Source: DATLNF01 sp963765815 (GTDB lineage Bacteria; Actinomycetota; Actinomycetes; BP-191). Taken from it: DNA of 64,000 bases. The notes beneath the pieces are model-generated. The model did no database searches. It was not told the DNA's origin and saw nothing but the letters and a program-made list of their open reading frames with translations. Positions 15,008-23,502 of the stretch are shown here, one piece after another (the stretch's first letter is position 1; each line of letters opens with the position of its first letter). A program made the position numbers and the translations under genes. The stretch spans positions 62,001 through 126,000 of the forward strand of contig CAVXXT010000005.1 of NCBI GenBank assembly GCA_963765815.1, written 5' to 3'.

Positions 15008-16627
15008 ATGCCTGGCCCGCTCGACGCCCTCGACGCGGCCGCCGTACGCCGGTGGTGCGAGCTCGGCCTGCGTGACCTCACGGCCCGCCGCGACGAGATC
15101 AACGACCTCAACGTCTACCCCGTGCCCGACGGCGACACCGGCACCAACCTGGTGCTGACGATGGAGTCGGTCGTCGAAGCGTGCCGGGGAATCGCTGCCG
15201 GGGACGACGGCATGGCGCAGACCATGAAGGAGATCGCCCATGGCGCGCTGATGGGCGCCCGCGGCAACTCCGGAGTGATCCTCAGCCAGCTGCTCCGCGG
15301 CGTCGCCGACGTGCTCTCACCCTTGCGGTCCGCGGGGGCGACCGACCTCGTCGCGGCGCTGCAGCGGGCCGCCGACCTCGGCTACGCCGCCGTCGCCCAG
15401 CCGGTCGAGGGCACCGTGCTGACCGTCGCGCGGGCCGCGGCCGACGCGGCGAAGGGGGCCACCGGGACTCTCGGCGACGTCGTGCGGTCCGCGGCCGACG
15501 GGGCACGCGCCGCACTGGCCCGGACGCCGGACCAGCTGCCCGCGCTGAAGCAGGCCGGCGTCGTCGACGCGGGCGGTCGCGGTCTCTGTGTGCTGCTCGA
15601 CAGCCTGCTCTCCGTCATCACGGGCGAGGAGACTCCGGTCGAGCCGGCGCTGCTCGTGCCGCGGGACCGCAGCAGGCTGATCGCGGCGCGCGAGGCCGGC
15701 AGCGAGGAGTTCGGCTACGAGGTGCAGTTCCTGCTCGAGGCCGACGACGACGCCGTGGCGGCGCTGAGGCCGGCGCTGGCGGCGCTCGGCGACTCGCTCG
15801 TCGTCGTCGGCGGCGACGGCCTGTGGAACGTCCACGTGCACGTCAACGACGTGGGAGCGGCGGTCGAGGTGGGCATCGAGGCCGGGCGTCCCTTCCGCGT
15901 GACCGTGACGCGGTTCGCCGACCAGGTTGCGGCGGAGTCCGCCGGGCCGGGGTCCTCGGGCGCGCGCGCCGGCCGAGGGGTCATCGCGGTCGCGCCCGGG
16001 CAGGGGCTGGTCGAGCTGTTCGCCGCGGCAGGGGCGGGCATCGTCGCGGGCGGTCCGTGCGCCAACCCGTCGACGCGGGAGATCCTCGAGGCGATCGAGG
16101 CCTGCGGTGCGGCCGAGGTCGTCGTGCTGCCCAACGACAGCAACGTGCTCGGCGCGGCCAACCAGGCCGCGGCGGCGGCCGCCCCCGGCTGCGAGGTGCA
16201 CGTCGTCCCGACGCGCTCCCCGGTGCAGGGACTCGCCGCACTCGCCGTCCACGACCCGTCGCGGTCGTTCGCCGACGACGCGATCGCGATGACCGACGCC
16301 GCACGCGCCACGCGCTGGGCAGAGGTGACGACGGCGGTGCGCGACTCGCAGACCATGGCCGGACCGTGCCGTGCGGGCGACGTCCTCGGACTCGTCGGCG
16401 GGGACGTCGTCCTCGTCGGCAGTGCGATCGACGACGTCGCTCGCACGCTGCTCGACCGGCTGCTCGCATCGGGCGGCGAGCTCGTCACGGTCGTCACCGG
16501 CTCCGACGCGCCGGCCGGACTCGGCGAAGACGTGGCGACGGCCCTCCGGTCGGCGTACCCGGTCGTCGAGGTCGAGGTGCACGACGGAGGGCAGCCGCAC
16601 TACCCGCTGCTGCTCGGCGTCGAATGA
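15008..16627 (+). CDS. DAK2 / YloV-like protein (FakA-type kinase component)
   Basis: A 539-aa two-part protein. Residues 1-200 are a DhaL-like domain with the metal-binding YPVPDGDTGTNL (Asp41, Asp43) and GARGNSGVILSQLLRG. The rest resembles the DegV-like lipid-interacting half of FakA/YloV. In Firmicutes FakA phosphorylates fatty acids bound to FakB; whether the actinobacterial orthologue beside recG does so is not settled. Its stop overlaps recG (ATGA), a linkage seen in mycobacteria and Streptomyces. Confidence 0.9.
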   Translation: MPGPLDALDAAAVRRWCELGLRDLTARRDEINDLNVYPVPDGDTGTNLVLTMESVVEACRGIAAGDDGMAQTMKEIAHGALMGARGNSGVILSQLLRGVADVLSPLRSAGATDLVAALQRAADLGYAAVAQPVEGTVLTVARAAADAAKGATGTLGDVVRSAADGARAALARTPDQLPALKQAGVVDAGGRGLCVLLDSLLSVITGEETPVEPALLVPRDRSRLIAAREAGSEEFGYEVQFLLEADDDAVAALRPALAALGDSLVVVGGDGLWNVHVHVNDVGAAVEVGIEAGRPFRVTVTRFADQVAAESAGPGSSGARAGRGVIAVAPGQGLVELFAAAGAGIVAGGPCANPSTREILEAIEACGAAEVVVLPNDSNVLGAANQAAAAAAPGCEVHVVPTRSPVQGLAALAVHDPSRSFADDAIAMTDAARATRWAEVTTAVRDSQTMAGPCRAGDVLGLVGGDVVLVGSAIDDVARTLLDRLLASGGELVTVVTGSDAPAGLGEDVATALRSAYPVVEVEVHDGGQPHYPLLLGVE

Positions 16628-18837
16628 CCGGTCTGTCGACAGCGCTCGACAAGGTCGTCGGCGACAAGACCGCCAAGGTGCTCGCCGACTCGCTCGACCT
16701 GCGCACCGTCGGCGACCTGCTGCGCCACTACCCGCGGCGGTACGCCGAGCGCGGCGAGCTGACCAACCTTCGTGACGTGCGGGTCGGCGAGCACGTCACG
16801 GTCCTGGCGGAGGTGAAGTCCGTGAGGTCGCGGCCGATCCGTGGCGGCCGGCACATGCTCGAGGTCGCCGTCACCGACGGCCGCACGACGCTCGGGGTCA
16901 CCTGGTTCAGCAAGGGGTCGCAGGCCTGGCGCGCGCGTGAGCTGCGCGAGGGGCGGCAGCTGCTCTTCTCCGGCAAGGTCACCGAGTTCAACCACAAGCG
17001 CCAGCTCACCAACCCCGAGTACCAGCTGCTCGACGCGGGCGAGGGCGACAGCGCCGAGGCGATCGCTGCGGCGTTCGCCGGCACGCTGATCCCGGTCTAC
17101 CCGGCGACCGAGAAGCTGCCGTCGTGGTCGATCGCGAAGTGCATCCGGATCGCCCTCGACGTCCTCGACGAGGTCGACGACCCCCTGCCGCCGCAGATGC
17201 GGCTCAAGCACGGTCTGCGCGGCCTCGCCGACGCGTTTCGCGGCATCCACCGGCCGGACTCCGCGGAGGACATGGACGCATCGCGGGACCGGCTCAAGTG
17301 GGACGAGGCGTTCGTCCTGCAGGTGGTTCTCGCGCAGCGCCGTCGTACCGCGAGGGAGGCGCCGACTAAGCCTCGGGTACGCCGGCTCGGCGGTCTCGTC
17401 GACGCCTTCGACGCGGTGCTGCCGTTCACGCTGACCGAGGGACAGCGCGAGGTGGCCGACGCGATCGACGCCGACCTCGCCGCGGCGCACCCCATGCACC
17501 GGCTGCTGCAGGGCGAGGTCGGCTCCGGCAAGACCGTGGTCGCACTTCGCGCGATGCTGACCGCCGTCGACGCGGGCGGCCAGGCGGTGCTGATGGCGCC
17601 GACCGAGGTGCTCGCGTCGCAGCACGCGCGCAACATCCGCGAGCTGCTCGGCCCGATCGGCATGGCCGGCGAGCTCGGCGGCGCGGAGGAGAGCACGCGC
17701 GTCGTGCTGCTCACGGGCTCCACTTCGGCCGCGAGCCGCCGGGAGGCGCTCGCGCATATCGCCTCCCGCGAAGCGGGCATCGTCATCGGCACCCATGCCC
17801 TGCTGGAGCCGGACGTCGTGTTCGCCGACCTCGCACTGGTCGTCGTCGACGAGCAGCACCGCTTCGGCGTGCAGCAGCGCGACATCCTGCGGTCCAAGAG
17901 CGATGCGGCGCCGCACGTGCTGGTGATGACGGCGACGCCGATCCCTCGCACCGTCGCGATGACGGTGTACGGCGACCTCGAGACCTCGACGCTGACCGAG
18001 CTGCCGCGCGGCCGAGCGCCGATCGAGACGCACGTCGTGCCGATGGCCGAGCGGCCGCAGTGGCTCGACCGCGCGTGGTCACGGGTGCGGGACGAGGTCG
18101 CGAAGGGGCACCAGGCGTTCGTCGTCTGCCCGCGGATCGGCGGTGACGACCCGCCCGGCGGCGCCGTGGCCGCGGACGACACGGAGCTCGTCGACGACCT
18201 GGCCGCCGACCAGGCCGAGCGCCGACCGCCGCTCGCGGTCGAGGACGTGTTCCCGCTCCTGCGCGACGGAGAGCTCGCCGAGCTGCGCGTCGAGATGCTG
18301 CACGGCCGGATGCGGCCCGACGACAAGGACTCGGTCATGCGCCGCTTCTCGCGCGGCGAGATCGACGTGATCGTGTCGACGACGGTGATCGAGGTCGGCG
18401 TCGACGTGCCGAATGCGACGGTCATGGTCGTCATGGACGCCGACCGGTTCGGCATCTCCCAGCTCCACCAGCTGCGGGGCCGGGTCGGCCGGGGGGCCGC
18501 GCCCGCGGTCTGCCTGCTCGTCACCGAGATGCCGGACGGCTCGCCGCCCCGCGAGCGCGTCGACGCCGTCGCCTCCACGGTCGACGGCTTCGAGCTGGCC
18601 CGGCTGGACCTCGAGCGCCGGCGAGAAGGGGACGTGCTCGGCACCTCGCAGGCCGGCCGGCAGAGCCGGCTGCGTCTCCTGGAGCTGCTGCGCGACGAGG
18701 ACCTCATCCTCACCGCGCGGGCCGAGGCGGCCGAGCTGGTCGACGAGGACCCGACGCTGTCCTCACAACCCGCCCTCGCCTCGGCCATCGCCGAGGCGGT
18801 CGACGCCGAGCAGGCCGAGTTCCTCGAGAAGGGCTGA
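16624..18837 (+). CDS. recG: ATP-dependent DNA helicase RecG
   Basis: A 737-aa SF2 helicase that remodels stalled replication forks and Holliday junctions. Residues 1-230 hold the wedge/OB domain (EHVTVLAEVKSV). Then come Walker A GEVGSGKT near residue 298, motif II DEQH near residue 409 (family variant of DEXH), MTATPIPRT, VIEVGVDVPNATVMVV and QLRGRVGRG. I use the ATG overlapping the upstream stop; the frame is open far upstream but that is the shadow of the DAK2 gene. Confidence 0.96.
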   Translation: MTGLSTALDKVVGDKTAKVLADSLDLRTVGDLLRHYPRRYAERGELTNLRDVRVGEHVTVLAEVKSVRSRPIRGGRHMLEVAVTDGRTTLGVTWFSKGSQAWRARELREGRQLLFSGKVTEFNHKRQLTNPEYQLLDAGEGDSAEAIAAAFAGTLIPVYPATEKLPSWSIAKCIRIALDVLDEVDDPLPPQMRLKHGLRGLADAFRGIHRPDSAEDMDASRDRLKWDEAFVLQVVLAQRRRTAREAPTKPRVRRLGGLVDAFDAVLPFTLTEGQREVADAIDADLAAAHPMHRLLQGEVGSGKTVVALRAMLTAVDAGGQAVLMAPTEVLASQHARNIRELLGPIGMAGELGGAEESTRVVLLTGSTSAASRREALAHIASREAGIVIGTHALLEPDVVFADLALVVVDEQHRFGVQQRDILRSKSDAAPHVLVMTATPIPRTVAMTVYGDLETSTLTELPRGRAPIETHVVPMAERPQWLDRAWSRVRDEVAKGHQAFVVCPRIGGDDPPGGAVAADDTELVDDLAADQAERRPPLAVEDVFPLLRDGELAELRVEMLHGRMRPDDKDSVMRRFSRGEIDVIVSTTVIEVGVDVPNATVMVVMDADRFGISQLHQLRGRVGRGAAPAVCLLVTEMPDGSPPRERVDAVASTVDGFELARLDLERRREGDVLGTSQAGRQSRLRLLELLRDEDLILTARAEAAELVDEDPTLSSQPALASAIAEAVDAEQAEFLEKG

Positions 18838-18841
18838 CGCG

Positions 18842-19402
18842 ATCAGGATCATCGCCGGCGCGGCGCGTGGCCGACGGATCGTCGTGCCCGAGGGGCGGGG
18901 CACCCGGCCGACGTCCGACCGCGCGCGGGAGGGACTGTTCTCGACCCTGGAGTCGCTGAGGGGAGGGTCGCTCGCCGCCGCCCGGGTGCTCGACCTGTAC
19001 GCCGGCTCCGGCGCGGTCGGGCTCGAGGCCCTGTCCCGCGGCGCTGCGCTCGCCACGCTCGTCGAGATGGACCGGCTCGCCGCCGGCGCGATCCGCCGCA
19101 ACATCTCCGCGGTCGGCCTCCCTGGCGCCGACCTGCGTGTCGAGGCCGTGGAGAAGGTGCTCGCGGGAGCGCCCTCGGCGTACGACGTCGTCGTCCTCGA
19201 CCCGCCCTACGACGACCCGGTCGACCCGGTGCTCGATGCGCTCGCGCCGTGGCTGGCCGCTGACGCGGTCGTCGCAGTCGAGCGGTCGTCGCGGGACGTC
19301 GAGCTCGTGTGGCCGACCGCGATCGAGCCGGTGCGGTCACGGACGTACGGCGCAGCAACGCTTTGGTACGGTCGCGCCACCGCTGGGGAGAGGGCGACAT
19401 GA
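18842..19402 (+). CDS. rsmD: 16S rRNA (guanine(966)-N(2))-methyltransferase
   Basis: A 186-aa SAM-dependent methyltransferase of the RsmD family. Seen: RIIAGAARGRRIVVPEG at the N-terminus, TRPTSDRAREGLFSTL, SAM motif VLDLYAGSGAVGLEALSRG, and catalytic DPPYDDP near residue 120. The conserved N-terminus begins at an ATC codon (18842), 4 nt after the recG stop; no ATG, GTG or TTG is in frame nearby, and the next GTG (about 18883) would remove the conserved first motif. I therefore place the start at ATC, either a rare start codon or a sequence error. The stop overlaps the coaD ATG. Confidence 0.88.
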   Translation: MRIIAGAARGRRIVVPEGRGTRPTSDRAREGLFSTLESLRGGSLAAARVLDLYAGSGAVGLEALSRGAALATLVEMDRLAAGAIRRNISAVGLPGADLRVEAVEKVLAGAPSAYDVVVLDPPYDDPVDPVLDALAPWLAADAVVAVERSSRDVELVWPTAIEPVRSRTYGAATLWYGRATAGERAT

Positions 19403-19887
19403 GACGAGCGGCGTGCCCCGGGTCGTTCGACCCGGTGACCAACGGCCACCTCGACATCATCGCCCGCGCGGCGCAGATGTACGACGAGGTCGTCGTCGCC
19501 GTGCTCGTCAACCAGACCAAGCAGGGGCTCTTCCCGATCCCCGAGCGGATCGAGCTGCTCCGCGAGGTCTGCGCGCCCTGGCCCAACGTCACCGTCGACA
19601 GCTTCGCCGGCCTGCTCGTCGACTTCTGCCGCGACCGCGAGATCCGGGTCATCGTCAAGGGCCTGCGCGCGGTCAGCGACTTCGACTACGAGCTGCAGAT
19701 GGGTCAGATGAACCACCGGCTGGCCGGCGTCGAGACGCTGTTCATGACGACCAACCCGCTGTACTCCTACCTCTCGTCCAGCCTGGTGAAAGAGGTGGCG
19801 AAGTACGGTGGTGACGTCTCGAGCCTGGTCCCCGACGTCGTCGTACGCCGGATGACCGAGCGGCTCGAGCGCCCCAGCGGCGTCTAG
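19399..19887 (+). CDS. coaD: Pantetheine-phosphate adenylyltransferase
   Basis: A 162-aa nucleotidyltransferase that adenylylates 4'-phosphopantetheine in coenzyme A synthesis. Seen: PGSFDPVTNGHLDII at residues 7-21 (the HxGH-type site is NGHL), KGLRAVSDFDYELQM, and the C-terminal SSSLVKEVAKYGGDVS. It overlaps rsmD by 4 nt, a pairing conserved in many bacteria. Confidence 0.97.
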   Translation: MRRAACPGSFDPVTNGHLDIIARAAQMYDEVVVAVLVNQTKQGLFPIPERIELLREVCAPWPNVTVDSFAGLLVDFCRDREIRVIVKGLRAVSDFDYELQMGQMNHRLAGVETLFMTTNPLYSYLSSSLVKEVAKYGGDVSSLVPDVVVRRMTERLERPSGV

Positions 19888-19924
19888 CCACAGGCGCTGC
19901 GCAACCGCAAGGAGCCCGCTTCCC

Positions 19925-20434
19925 GTGGACGACGTCCAGGCCAAGCTCGCCGAGATCACCGAGATGGTGGAGTCGGCGAAGTCGATGCCGCTGTCCGCGT
20001 CCTGTGTCGTCAACCGCGCCGAGCTGCTGGCCCGGGTCGGCGAGCTCGCCGAGCTGCTGCCGGCCCAACTGAGCGAGGCGCAAGCGCTGCTCAAGGCGAA
20101 GTCCGACGTGGTGGCGCAGGGGCGCACCGAGGCCGACCAGATCCTCGCCGACGCGCGCACCGAGGCCGGACGACTGGTCAGCCGGACGGAGGTCATGCAG
20201 ACCGCGCTGCGGGAGTCCGACCGCGTGCGCACGGAGGCCGAGGAGAACGCCACCCGGATGCGGCTCGAGGTCGAGGACTACGTCGACACCAAGCTGGCCA
20301 ATTTCGAGGTGGTCCTGCAGAAGACGATCGCAGCGGTCGAGCGAGGCCGCGAGAAGCTGCGCGGGCGGCACGAGCTGGAGCAGCTGCGCGACGTCGGCGA
20401 GGACGACGAGGACGCCGCCCCCCTCCCCGAATAG
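19925..20434 (+). CDS. Coiled-coil protein conserved next to coaD (Rv2927c-like)
   Basis: A 169-aa protein that is nearly all helix, with long heptad stretches from about residue 40 to 150 (LLKAKSDVVAQGRTEADQI and similar) resembling DivIVA or ATP-synthase b-subunit coiled coils. It has an acidic C-terminus (DEDAAPLPE) and no membrane segment. Position between coaD and DUF177/rpmF matches a conserved hypothetical of mycobacteria and Streptomyces. A role in cell division or envelope scaffolding is only suggested by the coiled coil. GTG 19925 follows an AAGGAG. Confidence 0.8.
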   Translation: MDDVQAKLAEITEMVESAKSMPLSASCVVNRAELLARVGELAELLPAQLSEAQALLKAKSDVVAQGRTEADQILADARTEAGRLVSRTEVMQTALRESDRVRTEAEENATRMRLEVEDYVDTKLANFEVVLQKTIAAVERGREKLRGRHELEQLRDVGEDDEDAAPLPE

Positions 20435-20470
20435 CCGCCGCACCTCACCTTCCGCGCGCCAATTCCTCGA

Positions 20471-20537
20471 CTTCACCCACCCCCACGTGTGATTTCGCCG
20501 GTTTCCGGCCCGAAATCCGACGTCGGGGTGGGTGAAG
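20471..20537 (+). terminator. Long nested hairpin between coiled-coil gene and DUF177
   Basis: Outer 13-bp arms CTTCACCCACCCC (20471-20483) and GGGGTGGGTGAAG (20525-20537) enclose an inner stem GATTTCG (20491-20497) / CGAAATC (20511-20517) with a CCGG-TTT-CCGG tip. It lies after a stop and before the next promoter, so termination is the simplest role; the extended structure could also be a stable RNA element. Confidence 0.6.
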
Positions 20538-20581
20538 TGGGGTCGCACGGAGCGGATTCGTCCGGCGCCGGGGGGATCGGG

Positions 20582-20587
20582 TAGCCT
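20582..20587 (+). promoter_or_regulatory. -10 TAGCCT of the DUF177-rpmF unit
   Basis: TAGCCT overlaps the in-frame TTG at 20587. Transcription from about 20594 would exclude that TTG as a start and supports GTG 20623. Confidence 0.35.
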
Positions 20588-20622
20588 TGGCGGCTGGTCC
20601 TGCTCGTCTCGATCGTTCCGCC

Positions 20623-21210
20623 GTGCCCGAGAACAGGAAGCCCGCCCCGCGCCTCGACCCGCGTCAGCCGCTCGTGATCGACACCCGCGAGCTCGGCCGA
20701 CGCCCAGGGTCGATGCGCAAGGTCGAGCTGAAGGTTCCCGCGCCGACGACGTTCGGGATGGACATGATCGCGGTGCCGAGCGGTGCCGAGCTCGACCTCG
20801 ATCTCCGGCTGGAGTCGGTGATGGAGGGAGTGCTCGTCTCCGGGCGGGCGCTCGTCCCCCTCGCGGGGGAGTGCGGCCGCTGCCTGGACCCGATCGCCTC
20901 GACCCTCGAGGTGGACCTGCAAGAGCTGTTCGCCTACGCCGAGTCAGACGCGACGGACGACGAGACAGAGCACCTGGTCGGTGATCTGCTCGACCTCGAG
21001 CCGACGCTGCGCGACGCGGTGGTCCTGGCGCTGCCGCTCACGCCGCTGTGCCGGGAGGACTGCCCGGGGCTGTGCGTGACGTGCGGCGCCCGGCTGGCCG
21101 ACGGGGACTGCGGACACTCCGCGGAGCCGGTCGACATCAGGTGGGCGGCTCTGACCACGCTCGACGCAATCGCGGTGCCAGATTCAGACAACACGACGCA
21201 GGACGACTGA
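20623..21210 (+). CDS. YceD/DUF177 metal-binding protein
   Basis: A 195-aa protein of the DUF177 (YceD) family, nearly always encoded just before rpmF and implicated in 23S rRNA or ribosome-related functions in bacteria and plants. Seen: the cysteine pair GECGRCLDP near residues 84-92, then LCREDCPGLCVTCGARLADGDCGH, a probable zinc site. The start at GTG 20623 is preferred because the upstream TTG sits within the -10 element. The last residues are acidic. The rpmF start follows 9 nt after the stop. Confidence 0.9.
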   Translation: MPENRKPAPRLDPRQPLVIDTRELGRRPGSMRKVELKVPAPTTFGMDMIAVPSGAELDLDLRLESVMEGVLVSGRALVPLAGECGRCLDPIASTLEVDLQELFAYAESDATDDETEHLVGDLLDLEPTLRDAVVLALPLTPLCREDCPGLCVTCGARLADGDCGHSAEPVDIRWAALTTLDAIAVPDSDNTTQDD

Positions 21211-21219
21211 GGAGCAACG

Positions 21220-21396
21220 GTGGCGGTACCCAAGCGCAGGATGTCGCGGAGCAACACCCGCTCACGGCGCTCGCAGTGGAAGGCCGCGCTGCCGTCCTTC
21301 GCGACCTGCAAGCGGTGCAAGCAGGCGAAGCTCCCGCACGTCGCCTGCCCGACCTGCGGCACCTACAACGACCGCCAGGTCCTCGAGGTCGGCTAG
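21220..21396 (+). CDS. rpmF: 50S ribosomal protein L32
   Basis: A 58-aa L32 with GTG start after GGAG: AVPKRRMSRSNTRSRRSQWK, then zinc cysteines CKRC and CPTC and a C-terminal QVLEVG. It is a zinc-containing (C+) type. Conserved order DUF177-rpmF-plsX-acpP-rnc supports the call. Confidence 0.96.
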   Translation: MAVPKRRMSRSNTRSRRSQWKAALPSFATCKRCKQAKLPHVACPTCGTYNDRQVLEVG

Positions 21397-21412
21397 CACT
21401 GCGACTTCTCGC

Positions 21413-22450
21413 ATGAGAGTCGCGCTCGACCTGCTCGGCGGCGACCTGGCCCCGGCGGCCGTCGTCGACGGCGCGCTGCTGGTCGCGGCCGAGCGGCCCG
21501 ACATCGAGGTCGTCCTCGTGGGGCCACCGGAGATCGCCGCGTCGCTGCTCGCCGTGCGTGACGCGGCAGACCGGTTCGACGTCGTCCCCGCCACGCAGGT
21601 CGTGACGATGGACGAAGACCCCGCGCGCGGGGTGCGGGCCAAGCGCGACGCGACCGTCCGCGTCGCCGCCCGACTGGTCCGCGACGGCGCGGTCGACGCG
21701 ACCGTCTCGGTCGGCGCGACGGGGGCGGCGCTGGCCGCCGCGATGTTCACCCTCGGCCGGCTGCCCGGCGTCACCCGACCGGCGCTGGCGGTCGTCGTGC
21801 CGGCCACCGCCGGCCCCCTCGTGCTGCTCGACGTCGGCGCCAACCCCGACGCCGGCGCCGACCTGCTCGCGCAGTTCGCGCTCTCCGGCGCCGCCTTCGC
21901 GCGCATTCGGCTCGGCGTCGCGGACCCGCGCGTCGGACTCCTGAACATCGGCGAGGAGCCGGGCAAGGGCGATGAGCTGCGCAAGCAGGCGTACGCCGAG
22001 CTCGCCGGCCTGTCGGCCCGGTTCGTCGGCAACGTCGAGGCGCACGACGTCGCCCTCGGCGGCCCGGCGGATGTGGTGGTGACCGACGGCTTCACCGGCA
22101 ACGTCGTCGTCAAGGCCCTCGAAGGGGCGGTGCGCATGGTGTCCGGCGCCCTGCTCAGCGCGTTCGGCGCCGACGACGACCGCCGCGCCGCCGCGAGGGT
22201 GCTCCAGCCGGCGCTCGCCGAGGTGGCCGCCGCCCTCCATCCGGACGTCATGGGCGGCGGGATGCTGCTCGGCGTGGACGGGGTCGTGGTGATCGGGCAC
22301 GGCAGCTCGTCGCCGACCGCCGTCGCGCATTGCGTCTACGCTGCCGCGCAGGCGGTGGCCGAGGGCCTCGTCCCGCAGATCCGCGAGTCGCTCGCCGCGC
22401 ACGTGGCAGCGCGCCGCGCCCGTGCCGGCCTGGAGGTCACCAACCCGTGA
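21413..22450 (+). CDS. plsX: Phosphate acyltransferase PlsX
   Basis: A 345-aa enzyme that makes acyl-phosphate from acyl-ACP for glycerolipid synthesis. Seen: ALDLLGGDLAPAAVVDGAL (the family MDAMGGD motif, here with Leu for Met), SVGATGAALAAAMF, LLDVGANPDAGAD, GLLNIGEEPGKGDEL, and TDGFTGNVVVKALEG. The 4-nt GTGA overlap with acpP puts the acyl carrier directly downstream. Confidence 0.94.
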   Translation: MRVALDLLGGDLAPAAVVDGALLVAAERPDIEVVLVGPPEIAASLLAVRDAADRFDVVPATQVVTMDEDPARGVRAKRDATVRVAARLVRDGAVDATVSVGATGAALAAAMFTLGRLPGVTRPALAVVVPATAGPLVLLDVGANPDAGADLLAQFALSGAAFARIRLGVADPRVGLLNIGEEPGKGDELRKQAYAELAGLSARFVGNVEAHDVALGGPADVVVTDGFTGNVVVKALEGAVRMVSGALLSAFGADDDRRAAARVLQPALAEVAAALHPDVMGGGMLLGVDGVVVIGHGSSSPTAVAHCVYAAAQAVAEGLVPQIRESLAAHVAARRARAGLEVTNP

Positions 22451-22719
22451 GTCCCGTCAGCGCGCTGACCGCCGAGGAGGTCATGGACCTCGTTCGGGCC
22501 GCGATCGTGCGCGTCCTCGAGGTCGACCCCGCCTCCGTGACGCGGGACACCCGACTGGCTGACGACCTGCACGCCGACTCCCTCGCGCTGGTCGAGATCG
22601 TGGACATCGTCGAGGAGCAGATCGTCGCGATCGCGCCGGGCTTCGCGATCCTCGACGAGGACCTCGACGAGATCGCGACCGTCGGCGAGGCCGTCGACTA
22701 CGCCGTGGGCCGGCTGTGA
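22447..22719 (+). CDS. acpP: Acyl carrier protein
   Basis: A 90-aa carrier protein of fatty-acid synthesis. The phosphopantetheine serine is in LHADSLALVEIVD near residue 43; DSL-A is a slight variant of the usual DSLD. Four acidic helices are predicted. Both ends overlap neighbours (plsX and rnc) through GTGA quartets, giving tight translational coupling. Confidence 0.92.
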   Translation: MSPVSALTAEEVMDLVRAAIVRVLEVDPASVTRDTRLADDLHADSLALVEIVDIVEEQIVAIAPGFAILDEDLDEIATVGEAVDYAVGRL

Positions 22720-23486
22720 CCGACCGGACGATCTCCGAGCCGACCGAGGTCGTCCCGCGATCCCTGCCCGACCTCGACGTGCGCCGCACGTCGCTGGAGA
22801 AGGTCGTCGGCGTCACCATCCGTGACCGCGAGCTGCTCCGCCGCGCGCTGACACACCGCTCCTACGCCTACGAGAACGGCGGGCTGCCCACCAACGAGCG
22901 CCTGGAGTTCCTCGGCGACTCGGTCCTCGGCATCGTCGTCACCGACCACCTCTACCGCTCGTTCCCCGACCTGCCGGAGGGCCAGCTCGCGAAGCTCCGC
23001 GCGTCGGTGGTGAACATGACCGCGCTGGCCGACGTGGCGCGCTCGATCGACCTCGGGGACTGGCTGCTGCTCGGCCGCGGTGAGGAGTACTCCGGCGGGC
23101 GGGACAAGGCGTCGATCCTCGCGGACACGTTCGAGGCGCTGCTCGGCGCGGTCTACATCGACCGCGGGCTCAGCACGGCCGCGAAGCTGATCCACCGGTT
23201 CTTCGACCGGCTGATGGCGGAGGCGTCGACGCGAGGCGCGAGCCTGGACTGGAAGACGTCGCTCCAGGAGCTCGCTGCGGCGCAGGCCCTCGGCGTACCG
23301 GAGTACACCGTCACGGAGAGCGGCCCGGACCACGCGAAGCGGTTCGTCGCGACGTCGGTCGTCGCCGGGCAGGAGTGGGGCACCGGCGAGGGGCGCAGCA
23401 AGAAGGAGGCGGAGCAGCGCGCGGCCGAGGCCGCGTGGACGTCGATCCAGCAGCACCTGCTCTCCGCCGACGCTCCTCCGGCCTAG
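22716..23486 (+). CDS. rnc: Ribonuclease III
   Basis: A 256-aa dsRNA endonuclease that processes rRNA and mRNA. Seen: the signature NERLEFLGDSVL at residues 60-71, ADTFEALLGAVYIDRG with the catalytic Asp/Glu, and a C-terminal dsRBD (residues about 172-245) with GEGRSKKEAEQRAAEAAW. An N-terminal extension of about 28 residues is not conserved. Confidence 0.96.
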   Translation: MTDRTISEPTEVVPRSLPDLDVRRTSLEKVVGVTIRDRELLRRALTHRSYAYENGGLPTNERLEFLGDSVLGIVVTDHLYRSFPDLPEGQLAKLRASVVNMTALADVARSIDLGDWLLLGRGEEYSGGRDKASILADTFEALLGAVYIDRGLSTAAKLIHRFFDRLMAEASTRGASLDWKTSLQELAAAQALGVPEYTVTESGPDHAKRFVATSVVAGQEWGTGEGRSKKEAEQRAAEAAWTSIQQHLLSADAPPA

Positions 23487-23502
23487 TGCCTGCGACGATC
23501 TA

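Noticed and set aside
15181..16623. N-terminal extension of recG through the DAK2 gene
   Set aside because: The frame is open only because of base composition; the ATG overlapping the DAK2 stop gives normal RecG length.
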